A stretch of 64,000 nucleotides of DNA from an uncultured Prevotellaceae bacterium. GTDB taxonomy: Bacteria > Bacteroidota > Bacteroidia > Bacteroidales > Bacteroidaceae. The DNA lies in assembly GCA_900316685.1 (NCBI GenBank), contig ONDS01000001.1:150274-214273 (forward strand), in the 5' to 3' direction. Below, one piece after another: positions 17,902 through 25,983 of the stretch. Numbering within the stretch: position 1 is the first letter of the stretch; each line of letters opens with the position of its first letter. Below the pieces are notes generated by a model. That model searched no databases, had not been told where the DNA came from, and saw nothing but the letters and a program-made list of their open reading frames with translations. Both the position numbers and the translations under genes were made by a program.

Positions 17902-18819
17902 CTAACCAAAGATACGCTTGATCCACGAAGTCTTTTTAGTTTTTGGCTCGGGATTGATATCCGCCGTTCCCTTCCGTGGATAAGTCATCCGCTTGGTAGC
18001 AGCCTGACCGTCGTTGTCAGGCTGTTGATCGGTCTGTATCGTTTGCTGTTTGGGGGCATCATCCACGTGGTCGATGCCGATGAGCCATGCCGTATTGTTG
18101 TCGGAGCTGTTGGAGCATAGGGCGGCCAAGGTGGTCATCTTGTCGGCGAGAGAGGTCGACGCCTCGTTGAGCAGTGCGAGTAGCTGGTCGTCGGTGATGC
18201 AGTTGAGCACGCCGTCGGAGCAGAGCAGGAAGTAGTCGCCCGCCTGTATGTCGTCGGTGCGCATGACCGTGGCCTGGTGCCTAAAATGCTCGCTGTCCAC
18301 CGCCTCCATATAGCGTGTGATGACATGCTGTTGCGGATGGTCCACCCCCTCTTCGGGCGTCACCACCCCGTTGTGCACCATGGAGTTGACCAGAGAGTGG
18401 TCGTCGGAGCGGTAGAGGAGTCCTTTGGCTGGCCGAATCTGGTAGATGCGGCTGTCGCCGATATGCGCCATGGTGCAGCCCGCCCCATGGAAGCAAACGA
18501 AGGTGAGCGTGGTGGCCATGCCCTTGTTGTCGTCGTTCGATAGTTTGTCGAGTGCCATATAGGCATGGTGCAAGGCTTGTGCGAACTGCTCGTTGGTGAA
18601 GTCGGCATCGAACGAGTTTTTTGCGAGTGCCTCGGCGAAGGCCTTGCACACGGCATGGCTCGCCACCTCGCCACGGGCGTTGCCCCCCACCCCGTCGCAC
18701 ACGATAAAGAAACGCTGTTTGTCTGTGGCCGTATTGCTGTCGGGCCACCGCGCGTCCTCTTGATGGTCGCGCTGTCCCAGTTGGCAGAAAGACTGGGCTT
18801 CAAGGATATGTACACGCAT
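17902..18819 (-). CDS. PP2C-family Ser/Thr protein phosphatase
   Basis: 305 residues, no signal peptide, so cytoplasmic. The metal-dependent phosphatase motifs are in order: GQRDHQEDA (15-23), VCDGVGGNARGEVASH (Asp42), GMATTLTFV, MAHIGDSRIYQI, SDDHSLVN, LLCSDGVLNCI and SSDNNTAWLIGI. The C-terminal 50 residues are polar and end in a basic segment (TKKTSWIKRIFG). It most likely reverses phosphorylation by the kinase at 22655-24574. It starts 4 bp after the zinc-ribbon FHA gene, so the two are co-transcribed. Confidence 0.92.
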   Translation of the reverse strand: MRVHILEAQSFCQLGQRDHQEDARWPDSNTATDKQRFFIVCDGVGGNARGEVASHAVCKAFAEALAKNSFDADFTNEQFAQALHHAYMALDKLSNDDNKGMATTLTFVCFHGAGCTMAHIGDSRIYQIRPAKGLLYRSDDHSLVNSMVHNGVVTPEEGVDHPQQHVITRYMEAVDSEHFRHQATVMRTDDIQAGDYFLLCSDGVLNCITDDQLLALLNEASTSLADKMTTLAALCSNSSDNNTAWLIGIDHVDDAPKQQTIQTDQQPDNDGQAATKRMTYPRKGTADINPEPKTKKTSWIKRIFG

Positions 18820-18823
18820 GGTC

Positions 18824-19525
18824 TTAATCGCTTTTGAAGGTCAGGAAAGTGTTGTATCCCAAGGCGATGGTGTCACCGTAATTGATATACACGCTTTCGC
18901 CCTCTTTCAGTTCCTCGCCGTTGACCACCACGGGGTTGGCCGTCTTGAGCACGGTGAGTTTATAGAAATGTCCTTTGCTGGCTTTCTGCACGTCGATGCG
19001 CACCGACTGCCGGCTCATGTACTCATCGTCGAACATCAAGTCTGATGGACGCTCGTCGTCTTGCCTTCCGATGGTGTTCGCCCCCATGTGGAGCACATAT
19101 TTCTTACGGCTGAAGAAACCTCCCCACACCAGTTTGGCCTTACCCTCGAGGCCCTTGGGCATCTTCACCTTCACCGTCTTGGTGACCGTCTTCATGGTGG
19201 GCTTCGGTGAGTCGTCGACAGGCTGCTGTGCCGTACCGACCGGTTTTGGTTGAGCCATGGGCATCGGCCGTGTCACCGCCTGTGCCGCCTCTTCGCGTGT
19301 GATGGCCCTGCTGACGATGACGGCCTTGCAATAGATGCACTTCGTCTTCAGCGGTTTGGTGTCAGCCGGCGTGATGACTACCGTGCCTCCACATTCCGGA
19401 CACTTGGTCTGGTAAACCTGTCCTATGACTCCCGGTCGTTTGATGCCATATACATGCTCGTAGTTCTTGAGTTTCTGCGGGGTGCCGAGAAAGGGAATTC
19501 CCCTATTGTCATTATCCTGTGACAT
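18824..19525 (-). CDS. Zinc-ribbon plus FHA domain protein
   Basis: 233 residues from the ATG at 19525 (MSQDNDNRGIPFLGTPQKLK). A CPECGG … CIYC pair (about residues 40-66) forms a zinc ribbon. After a Pro/Thr-rich linker with a KTVTKTVKVKMPKG stretch, a C-terminal FHA domain follows (LHMGANTIGRQDDERPSDLM, DDEYMSRQSVRID, VVNGEELKEGESVYINYGD). FHA domains bind phosphothreonine peptides, so this is a probable reader of the neighbouring kinase. The Thr-rich linker is a possible phosphorylation site (inference). The gap to the PP2C gene is 4 bp. Confidence 0.85.
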   Translation of the reverse strand: MSQDNDNRGIPFLGTPQKLKNYEHVYGIKRPGVIGQVYQTKCPECGGTVVITPADTKPLKTKCIYCKAVIVSRAITREEAAQAVTRPMPMAQPKPVGTAQQPVDDSPKPTMKTVTKTVKVKMPKGLEGKAKLVWGGFFSRKKYVLHMGANTIGRQDDERPSDLMFDDEYMSRQSVRIDVQKASKGHFYKLTVLKTANPVVVNGEELKEGESVYINYGDTIALGYNTFLTFKSD

Positions 19526-19550
19526 AATGTTGATTGTTAGGTAGTGTATG

Positions 19551-20546
19551 TTAAGCCAGCACCGTATCGTCGTCGGCCTCCTCCTCTTCGTCGTCGCTGA
19601 TGTCGTCGGCCAGGTCTTCATCGTCGCTGTCATCGTCGGCCTCCGCCAGTTCATCGATGTCATCCAGCTCGTCGAGGTCGTCATCGGCGATCATCATCTC
19701 TTTTTCCGCCTCATTGTCGTCGAGGTCGTCGAGCATCGCCATGAGCATCTCGTCGGTATCGATGATGTCGTCGGCGGGGTCGTCACCCATCGCCACAAAT
19801 TCCTCCGTGGGCGGTAGGTATCCCGCGCTATCGTCGCTCATCTCCACGAGGTCGGCCAGCGTGGCTCCCCCCTCGGCTGTCGCCACGAGGTTGCCATCGA
19901 GGTCGAGCACATCACTGAACACGCCGTCGCCATCGAGGTCGGCCAGCATGTATTTGTCGCCGTCGGGCGTATGGAACTGAGCCACCACCCTCTGGCTACC
20001 GTCAGCGGTTTCCATCGCCGTAAGGTTGTCGACATTGATGAGTCCCGCTTCGTCGATGTCGTCGGGGTCGACAAGGCTGTCCTTGAGTATCTGACTGGCC
20101 TCGTCGTCGGGGGTGAGCCCTTCCATCAGCGACTCCTCCTTGGCCAGCGTCTCCACCTCATCGTCGGGCATGAGTCCCTCCATCAACGACTCCTCCTTTT
20201 CCAAATCGCCGAAGAGCAGTTCTTCGAGTTGCTCATCTTGCGGATCCTCAGGTAGTGGTTCTTGCGGCTCGGCAGGCTGTTGCGTGGCAGCGGTATAGTG
20301 CACTTCGGCCTGTGCGGTAGGTTGCGCTTCCGCCGTTGTTGCCTGTTCCTCTTGTGAGTGAAGGTTGGCAGGTCCCACCGCCTCGGTCTCTTCATCACCC
20401 TGGGTTGCGGCGGCGATGCCTGCTCCAGCCGCTACCGACGCCACCCCTCCGGCCGTTGTCCCGGCAATGATGGTCTTTTTGCTGGGACCTTCTTTTTTAC
20501 CTTCCTGGCTCTTTTTGGTCTTGAACTTGAATTTCTTTGTTTCCAT
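19551..20546 (-). CDS. Highly acidic protein of unknown function in the signalling cassette
   Basis: 331 residues, not recognised. A basic start (METKKFKFKTKKSQEGKKEG) is followed by a Gly/Ala-rich hydrophobic stretch (25-48) and an almost entirely acidic body. Visible features: two copies of KEESLMEGL(M/T)PDDE around residues 117-145, a central segment HTPDGDKYMLADLDGDGVFS with an EF-hand-like DxDGDG run, and a C-terminus dominated by Asp and Glu. It may bind calcium or act as a polyanionic linker. It lies 25 bp upstream of the FHA gene. A TATCTTTG box (minus, 20584-20591) precedes it. Confidence 0.75.
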   Translation of the reverse strand: METKKFKFKTKKSQEGKKEGPSKKTIIAGTTAGGVASVAAGAGIAAATQGDEETEAVGPANLHSQEEQATTAEAQPTAQAEVHYTAATQQPAEPQEPLPEDPQDEQLEELLFGDLEKEESLMEGLMPDDEVETLAKEESLMEGLTPDDEASQILKDSLVDPDDIDEAGLINVDNLTAMETADGSQRVVAQFHTPDGDKYMLADLDGDGVFSDVLDLDGNLVATAEGGATLADLVEMSDDSAGYLPPTEEFVAMGDDPADDIIDTDEMLMAMLDDLDDNEAEKEMMIADDDLDELDDIDELAEADDDSDDEDLADDISDDEEEEADDDTVLA

Positions 20547-20708
20547 GATGTTAAATAGGCTATTGTTCTACTTTTTTATGCTGCAAAGATAATGAATTAT
20601 GTGGCCGCCGTCAAGGATTACGTCACGAGTTATGACGAAACGGGGGTGTTTTTCTTACGAAGTGGGGTGATTTAGTCGACCGAAATAAGGCTCGTCAAAC
20701 GACAATCA

Positions 20709-21476
20709 TCATTGATTCCATTGCGTGATAATCTTGTTGTATGCCGAACGAGGGGCGATGAGTTGCGGATGTTGTACCTTTCCGTATTGCTTCGTCATAC
20801 GTGTCACATGGTCGTAGATATGCCTGTAGAGTTCGTAGAGGGTCACGCCGTTGTCTTTCGTGCCGTCGGGTCCTTTGCTGGTCCATCCGTCGGCTCGTCC
20901 TCTCAATCCCGTTTTCAGTGCCTGTGTGAAATGGCCGTTTCCCGTCAAGTAGTCTTCATAGGAATATTCGTCGGCACGACATCCCATGATGAAAGAGATG
21001 CCCCGTTGCTTGGCCTCTTCGCCCCATTCCTCATAAGACCCCTTTAGATCAGAGGCGACACTGCCGGAGTGGCATGCGTCGATGATGCAAACGATGTTTT
21101 GCGCCTTTGCCTGCATGAGCATGCCCATGAGGTCGTGATAGGAGAGCAGGGAGAGGTCATGCATGACGAGTCCGCCAGGTTTGCCATGTCCGGCGAAGAA
21201 GAAGATGATGGTATCCTCGGGCTTTGACAATTGCACGATGGCATCCACCTTCTCGCTGATGTTGTCGCGCATCACATAACGGCTTGTGAGTTTGGTGACG
21301 ACGAACCCCTGCTTCTTGAAGATGGTGTCGAGCTCCTTCACATCTCTCGTCGAGAAATTCAGGTTGGCCTTGCGCTCCTGGTATTTCGAGATACCCGTGA
21401 GGAGCACGTAAGTTTTCTGGGCGCTGGCACAGATGGCCAAGCAAACAAGCAAAGAGAGGATCAACAGTTTTTTCAA
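20709..21476 (-). CDS. Secreted caspase-like (C14) peptidase
   Basis: 255 residues if translation begins at the TTG at 21476, giving a clean signal peptide (MKKLLILSLLVCLAICASAQ). In-frame ATGs at 21518 and 21512 would add about 14 residues. The caspase p20 fold is clear: LLTGISKYQ, the His motif IIFFFAGHGKPGG and the Cys motif IVCIIDACHSGSVASDL, then SFIMGCRADEYSYE and GHFTQALKTGL. Caspase homologues cleave after Arg/Lys or Asp and often act in cell death or regulated proteolysis. Export to the periplasm or surface is notable because its FHA and PP2C neighbours are cytoplasmic. Confidence 0.88.
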   Translation of the reverse strand: MKKLLILSLLVCLAICASAQKTYVLLTGISKYQERKANLNFSTRDVKELDTIFKKQGFVVTKLTSRYVMRDNISEKVDAIVQLSKPEDTIIFFFAGHGKPGGLVMHDLSLLSYHDLMGMLMQAKAQNIVCIIDACHSGSVASDLKGSYEEWGEEAKQRGISFIMGCRADEYSYEDYLTGNGHFTQALKTGLRGRADGWTSKGPDGTKDNGVTLYELYRHIYDHVTRMTKQYGKVQHPQLIAPRSAYNKIITQWNQ

Positions 21477-21511
21477 AATGATTGATTCTTGTCTATTTAC
21501 ATAAATTGACA

Positions 21512-21653
21512 TAAACACTCAACACTCAACACTCAACACTAAACACTAAACATTCAACACTCAACACTCAACATTCAACACTCAACACTCAACACTCAAC
21601 ACTCAACACTCAACATTCAACACTCAACACTCAACATTCAACACTCAACACTA
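21512..21653. repeat. Longest heptanucleotide repeat tract
   Basis: About twenty 7-bp units of AACACTC, AACACTA and AACATTC form fill the gap between the caspase and FHA genes. The final unit contributes the TAG stop of the FHA gene. Confidence 0.9.
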
Positions 21654-22274
21654 CCTCTTGCATTTCTGGCACCGCATGTTCCTGATTTCCGCCGATGTGA
21701 GTTTGTGTGAGCAGCCCGGGTTGGGACAATGGTGGAATCGTTCGTATTTCTTCTTCAGCCGTTTCTTCGAACCGTTGGCGTCGTAGATGGCGGCGAAGAA
21801 GGTCGACAGAATGGTGCCGCTTCTGAGGATCCACAGGCTCATCTGGTTTTCAATAGCGATGGAGAAGACGACGATGACAATGTTGATGGCAAAGATGACC
21901 CACTTGATGATACGTGCCTTTTTGTCGATGGCCTCGAGTTTCTCTTCGTATTCATCTTCCTTCTCGTTGATGAACTCATATTCCTCGGTGAAGCTGCCGG
22001 GATTGAGCAGTTGGCGGGCATAGAAGGAGCAGCCTTTGGAGTTGTCGGGACCGAGGGAGATGAAGGTCATGGGCGTGATGGATTTCTTGCCCACGGGAAC
22101 CATCATGCCATTGTCGTCGCGCACGAATGTGCCATTGGTGGAGTCGAGGTCGCGCAAGGTCCATACCGCATGGTCGCCCTCGCCGATGATTTCCACCTCG
22201 GCATGTTGTCTGCTCACGGCATTGCCACTGATCTTGAAAGGTTGCTGTCCTTCCGTTCCTATGATGATTTTCAT
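21651..22274 (-). CDS. FHA domain membrane protein with C-terminal zinc ribbon
   Basis: 207 residues. An FHA domain occupies residues 1-95 (FKISGNAVSRQHAEVEII, LRDLDSTNGTFVRDD). A charged coiled-coil-like stretch (EKEDEYEEKLEAIDKKARI) follows, then two membrane helices (IIKWVIFAINIVIVVFSIAI and the segment after LWILRSG). A CPNPGC … CQKC zinc ribbon is at the C-terminus. It would hold a phosphothreonine reader at the inner membrane. Its ATG overlaps the LytTR stop by 4 bp. Confidence 0.85.
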   Translation of the reverse strand: MKIIIGTEGQQPFKISGNAVSRQHAEVEIIGEGDHAVWTLRDLDSTNGTFVRDDNGMMVPVGKKSITPMTFISLGPDNSKGCSFYARQLLNPGSFTEEYEFINEKEDEYEEKLEAIDKKARIIKWVIFAINIVIVVFSIAIENQMSLWILRSGTILSTFFAAIYDANGSKKRLKKKYERFHHCPNPGCSHKLTSAEIRNMRCQKCKR

Positions 22275-22645
22275 ACGAGGCCTCCTTTCTTTTCCATCGA
22301 CATGGCGATGGCTTTCTTGTATGTCTTGACAATGGGTTTGGGCAGGTTGAGACGAATCTCCTCCTTGGAGCCGTCGGTGAGGATGACGAGTTGTTTCATG
22401 ATGTCGATTTTATATAGATAACGATGGTTGACGATGAGGCTTCGCCCGAGTCTCACGAAGCGTGTCTGCACCTCTTTGTGGGCATGAAGGATCTGTTCGA
22501 GTTTGCTGATGCCATGTGGCAGCATAAATTCCCGCTTAGTGATGTATACCACCTTGGAATAGTTGCCGTCGGCCTGTATCACGGCTATCAAGTCCGTGTC
22601 GACACAGGTCATCTCATCACGTGAGTTGAAATAGATTTTTGCCAT
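22271..22645 (-). CDS. Stand-alone LytTR-type DNA-binding protein
   Basis: 124 residues, essentially one LytTR domain: DLIAVIQADGNYSKVVYITK, HGISKLEQIL, FVRLGRSLIVNHRYLYKI and a basic tail. LytTR domains bind DNA direct repeats and normally sit behind a receiver domain. Here there is none, and the gene lies between a Ser/Thr kinase (9 bp gap) and an FHA gene (4 bp overlap). It could be the transcriptional output, perhaps controlled by phosphorylation (inference). Confidence 0.88.
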   Translation of the reverse strand: MAKIYFNSRDEMTCVDTDLIAVIQADGNYSKVVYITKREFMLPHGISKLEQILHAHKEVQTRFVRLGRSLIVNHRYLYKIDIMKQLVILTDGSKEEIRLNLPKPIVKTYKKAIAMSMEKKGGLV

Positions 22646-22654
22646 AGCCGAGGG

Positions 22655-24574
22655 TTAATTACCATGTATCTCATCCATGATGGCCTGCCTGCGTATTTCC
22701 TTCAAGATATCGTCGGCGGATCGTTTTTTCGTTTCTGACTTGGTCGACGGCTTTGGTGTGGAAGTAGGCTGCGTGGCCGGAGCGGTTGCTTTTGGCTTCG
22801 ACGGCTGCGAGGCGGAAGCCGCTGCGGACTTGGCAGCAGGAGTGGCTGCAGGCTTGGCAGCAGGAGCCGCTGCAGGCTCTGCCGGGGCTGCGGCTTGCTG
22901 TGTTTCTTCCTGTGGTGTCGTTGTCTCCTCGGCTACTGCGGCTTGCTCTTCGGCAGGGGGCTCTGCGACGGCAGCGGTGTCGGCGACGGCTGTCGTGTCG
23001 GCAACCGCTATCTCCTCACCTTGCAAGGAGCCGCTGCTCTCAAACAAGCCTTTCAACGTCGGGGCGAGGAGGATGATGGCACCTATGACGAGGGCTGCAA
23101 GAGCCGTCCACATCAACGGTTTCTTCGCTTTCTGCCATCCGTTGGCCAGTCCTTCGGTGGCGGCGGCAGCGGAGGCCGAGGCCGACTCCTTCATGCGCCG
23201 CATGGCCTTCGAGGCACTGCTCTCGGGTCGGAAGCGCGTGTCGCACACGCCATAGAAGGTGCCGTTGGCCTCGAAGGTCTCACGTTCGAGGTGGTTGCCA
23301 TGTTGGACGGCCTGTCCCACCTCCGACAGTTCCATCGTTTTCGTGGCCTGTTCCCAGAACGACGACATGCCGTCGCCATCATTGGCATGGACCACGGTAT
23401 TGTCGGACTGTCGCTTTGACAGTCCCTTGACGAAGCGTTCGAGCACCTGGTATTGGAACACCTTGGTAACGTTGTCGCCCTCGGAGCTCGCATTGTCCTG
23501 GTAGGGCACGGCATCGTAAAGGATATAGTTGGCGTTCACCTCGCGCACGTCGGTGATGAGGAAGGTGGCATGGGGACTGACAAGTTTGAAGCCACGGGGC
23601 AGCGAGATGCTGTCTTCCAGCTCCTCGAGCAGGCGCGTGGCCGACGGCGTACGACGCGACGGTTCCTTCGTCATGGCGTGGAGGATGGCCGCCCGCGTGC
23701 GCTGGCTCAGGTTGTCGGGAAGCATCTCTTCCAGCTGTGAGCGTTCGAGGATGAGCGACAAGGGGGGCACGGTGCCCGTGAGAAGGTAGAAGAGCGTGGC
23801 TCCCAAGGCGTAGACATCGATCTTCGGCTGGAAATCCGTCACCGCACCATACTGCTCGATGGGCGAAAAGCCGTCGGTGCGGCCGAACGACGTGTGCGTG
23901 GTGGTGAGGTTGCCCTTGCGGTCGAAGTGCAGCGACACGCCGAAATCGATGAGCACCGGCTCCTCGTACTGCGTCTTCAGGTCGCGCCGCATGACGATGT
24001 TCTCCGGCTTGATGTCCATGTGGAGGATGCCGTGGCGGTGGATATAAGCCACGGCCTGGCAGATGGGACGCATGTAGGAGAGTGCCTGTTCCTCGCCCAT
24101 GGGTGCCTTGGACTTGATGCTGCCGCCGTCGAGGTACTGCATGACGAAGTAGGCCGTGTTGTTCGCCTCGATGACCTCATTGACGGGCACTACATGACGC
24201 CAACCCTCGTTCTGCTTATCGTTGGGGTTCTTCACGTGGCATATCTGGTGAAGCAGACGGCCTTCCTTGATGAAGTCCTTCAGGCTGTCCTCAACATCTG
24301 CCTTGGCCTCGATGGAATACTCCACCGTCTTACCGTCGGAGGCACGATGGCAACGGCCGCGCACGAAATGTTCTTTGATGGCGAACCATGCCTTCATCTC
24401 TATCTGGCCGTAGCGGATGATGGCCCACACCTTGTAGGTGATGCCGAAACCACCTTGACCGAGCACTTCCTCGATATGATACTGGTAACGTTCGCCCGCT
24501 CGTCCGTCTCTCATATCACCGCCTTCGATCACGGTGCCGGGAGGTAGCGGGAATTCATATTGTTTTTCTGGCAT
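22655..24574 (-). CDS. Hanks-type Ser/Thr protein kinase, membrane-anchored
   Basis: 639 residues from the ATG at 24574 (MPEKQYEFPLPPGTV). Kinase domain about 33-320: glycine loop LGQGGFGITYK (38-48), Lys67 in AIKEHF, catalytic loop HMDIKPEN (Asp187; HMD instead of HRD, which is common in this clade) and DFG at 210-212. A region of unknown fold (330-450) precedes a single membrane helix (about 487-505). A Pro/Ala/Thr-rich, presumably periplasmic tail ends in a charged helix (SADDILKEIRRQAIMDEIHG). It lacks PASTA sensors. It heads the run with LytTR and FHA genes, and a TACCTTTG box lies just upstream (minus, 24599-24606). Confidence 0.93.
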   Translation of the reverse strand: MPEKQYEFPLPPGTVIEGGDMRDGRAGERYQYHIEEVLGQGGFGITYKVWAIIRYGQIEMKAWFAIKEHFVRGRCHRASDGKTVEYSIEAKADVEDSLKDFIKEGRLLHQICHVKNPNDKQNEGWRHVVPVNEVIEANNTAYFVMQYLDGGSIKSKAPMGEEQALSYMRPICQAVAYIHRHGILHMDIKPENIVMRRDLKTQYEEPVLIDFGVSLHFDRKGNLTTTHTSFGRTDGFSPIEQYGAVTDFQPKIDVYALGATLFYLLTGTVPPLSLILERSQLEEMLPDNLSQRTRAAILHAMTKEPSRRTPSATRLLEELEDSISLPRGFKLVSPHATFLITDVREVNANYILYDAVPYQDNASSEGDNVTKVFQYQVLERFVKGLSKRQSDNTVVHANDGDGMSSFWEQATKTMELSEVGQAVQHGNHLERETFEANGTFYGVCDTRFRPESSASKAMRRMKESASASAAAATEGLANGWQKAKKPLMWTALAALVIGAIILLAPTLKGLFESSGSLQGEEIAVADTTAVADTAAVAEPPAEEQAAVAEETTTPQEETQQAAAPAEPAAAPAAKPAATPAAKSAAASASQPSKPKATAPATQPTSTPKPSTKSETKKRSADDILKEIRRQAIMDEIHGN

Positions 24575-24711
24575 ATTATATTGTTTTGCAAGTAAATGCA
24601 AAGGTAATGGATTTTTTTGACAATAGTACGTTATTGTGAAATTATTTTTCAGAACATGATCAAAGGAACTAAATTTCCAGACACGTGAACAAAGGGATAG
24701 GTATCATCTGT
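24575..24711. other. Short gene-free spacer upstream of the kinase
   Basis: AT-rich sequence with the kinase -7 box (TACCTTTG on minus). No gene is seen before the repeat elements that start at 24712. Confidence 0.5.
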
Positions 24712-24733
24712 GTAGGGGCGGTGTCGCCCCTAC
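24712..24733. repeat. Minimal GC-rich palindromic element
   Basis: Two 9-bp arms (GTAGGGGCG and CGCCCCTAC) flank GTGT. This is the shortest and most symmetrical copy of the dispersed family and may show its core. Confidence 0.8.
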
Positions 24734-24734
24734 G

Positions 24735-24965
24735 AAAATGAATGCGGTATGATGGTGATAACGAACACGAATACAACGAATAACACGAAGGGGTCTGTAG
24801 AAGGGAGGATTCGTGAAGATTCGTGAGATTAGTGTTCGTTTTTTCACATGATTTTGTGTCGCGCGCTTTTCCGGCGGCCCTTTTATTGGCCGCCTCCCTT
24901 TGCGCGCAACACAGAATCATGTCCTTCTTTTTTTTTTCTTTAAAGGGGAAACTATAGGGCGAGGC
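24735..24965. repeat. Duplicated segment 3' of variable region C (copy 2)
   Basis: Counterpart of 15498-15735. It contains the same inverted repeat, polypyrimidine tract and gene end, with a few substitutions. Confidence 0.85.
24846..24922. repeat. Large nested inverted repeat downstream of variable region C
   Basis: Outer 21-bp arms (24846-24866 and 24902-24922) differ at two positions, and the inner GGCGGCC/GGCCGCC hairpin is retained. It lies 30 bp past the stop codon, in the same place as the copy after region B. Confidence 0.7.
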
Positions 24966-25068
24966 GCAAGCCGAGGTCGTCGTCGCGGTCGTCAGGGTAG
25001 TAGCCGCTGCGGTACGACACCCGACAGTACCCAGCGTTGAGAGACCGGCAGCCGCCGCGGCGCACGCG
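24952..25068 (-). other. Putative DGR variable region C
   Basis: Variable codons (CGC, TGC, TCT, CTC, AAC, TAC, TAC, AGC, GGC, TAC, TAC, GAC, CGC, GAC, GAC, GAC) are again all NNY. A few off-pattern changes (TGG to CGG, GCC to GCT) show some ordinary drift as well. Confidence 0.75.
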
Positions 25069-25932
25069 GCGGGAGGCCGAGGTATTGTTGCAGGGGTTCG
25101 TGGAGGGCGACTTGCCATAGTAGCCGCTGTCGTACCAGTCCTGACACCACTCCCATACGTTGCCCGCCATATCGTAGAGGCCCAGTTCGTTGGCCTGTTT
25201 CTGGCCCACGGGGTGGGTCTTGAAACCGCTGTTGCTAACATACCACGCTACCGAGCCGATGTCGTTGGAGCCGGCATATTTGTAGCCACGGCTCTTGCTG
25301 CCACCGCGGGCGGCGTATTCCCACTCCGCCTCGGTGGGCAGGCGGAACTTCCTGCCCGTGAGTTGGTTCAGACGCGTGATGAACTGCTGGCAGTCGTTCC
25401 AGGATACTTTTTCCACAGGTAGGTTGTCGCCTTTGAAGTTTGACGGGTTGCTGCCCATGACCGCCTGCCACAGGGCCTGGGTCACTTCCGTATGCCCGAT
25501 GTAGTAGTCGGAGAGCGTCACGCGGTGGGCGGGTTTCTCGTCGCTATCGGCATCGTTGCCCTGCTCTGAGGTGGCACCCATCTGGAAAGTGCCGCCCCGC
25601 ACCGCCACCATGGTGAAGGTGACGCCATTGACGGTGATGGTGAGGTTCTGGCCTGCGCTTTGGGAGCCTGAGGAGGAACTCGAGGAAGAGCTCTGCTGCC
25701 GGCTCTCGATTCGGCGTTTCTCCTCTGCCAGGCGGGAGTAGTTGGAGCAGTTCAAATCGCGGATTGTCTGGTTGTCAATAGCCCTTTGAAGTAGATTAAT
25801 AGCATGAGTAGTGTTGCCGTTGCTCACTGCTTGCCTGGCTTCGCTGATGACCATGTCGATGACTTCGCATTGCGCCATGGATGCAGTGCAGGACAAAAGG
25901 GCGAGGAAGAGGATAGATAATAGTTTTTTCAT
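24952..25932 (-). CDS. Secreted SUMF1/FGE-fold protein with DGR-type variable C-terminus (copy C)
   Basis: 326 residues. Signal peptide MKKLLSILFLALLSCTASMA, a helical region more diverged than in A and B (MVISEARQAVSNGNTTHAIN), a serine-rich linker (SSSSSSSSGSQS), then the FGE-type fold (GGTFQMGATSEQG, LPTEAEWEYAARGG, NVWEWCQDWYDSGYY). The variable end is RRGGCRSLNAGYCRVSYRSG, YYPDDRDDD and LGLRLAL. It follows the broken copy D by 51 bp in the same direction and probably shares its promoter. It sits upstream of the kinase gene. Confidence 0.85.
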   Translation of the reverse strand: MKKLLSILFLALLSCTASMAQCEVIDMVISEARQAVSNGNTTHAINLLQRAIDNQTIRDLNCSNYSRLAEEKRRIESRQQSSSSSSSSGSQSAGQNLTITVNGVTFTMVAVRGGTFQMGATSEQGNDADSDEKPAHRVTLSDYYIGHTEVTQALWQAVMGSNPSNFKGDNLPVEKVSWNDCQQFITRLNQLTGRKFRLPTEAEWEYAARGGSKSRGYKYAGSNDIGSVAWYVSNSGFKTHPVGQKQANELGLYDMAGNVWEWCQDWYDSGYYGKSPSTNPCNNTSASRRVRRGGCRSLNAGYCRVSYRSGYYPDDRDDDLGLRLAL

Positions 25933-25983
25933 TTTAGTTATTGAGTTTGTGAGTTGATGAGCATGAAGGAGAATGTAGAGTCT

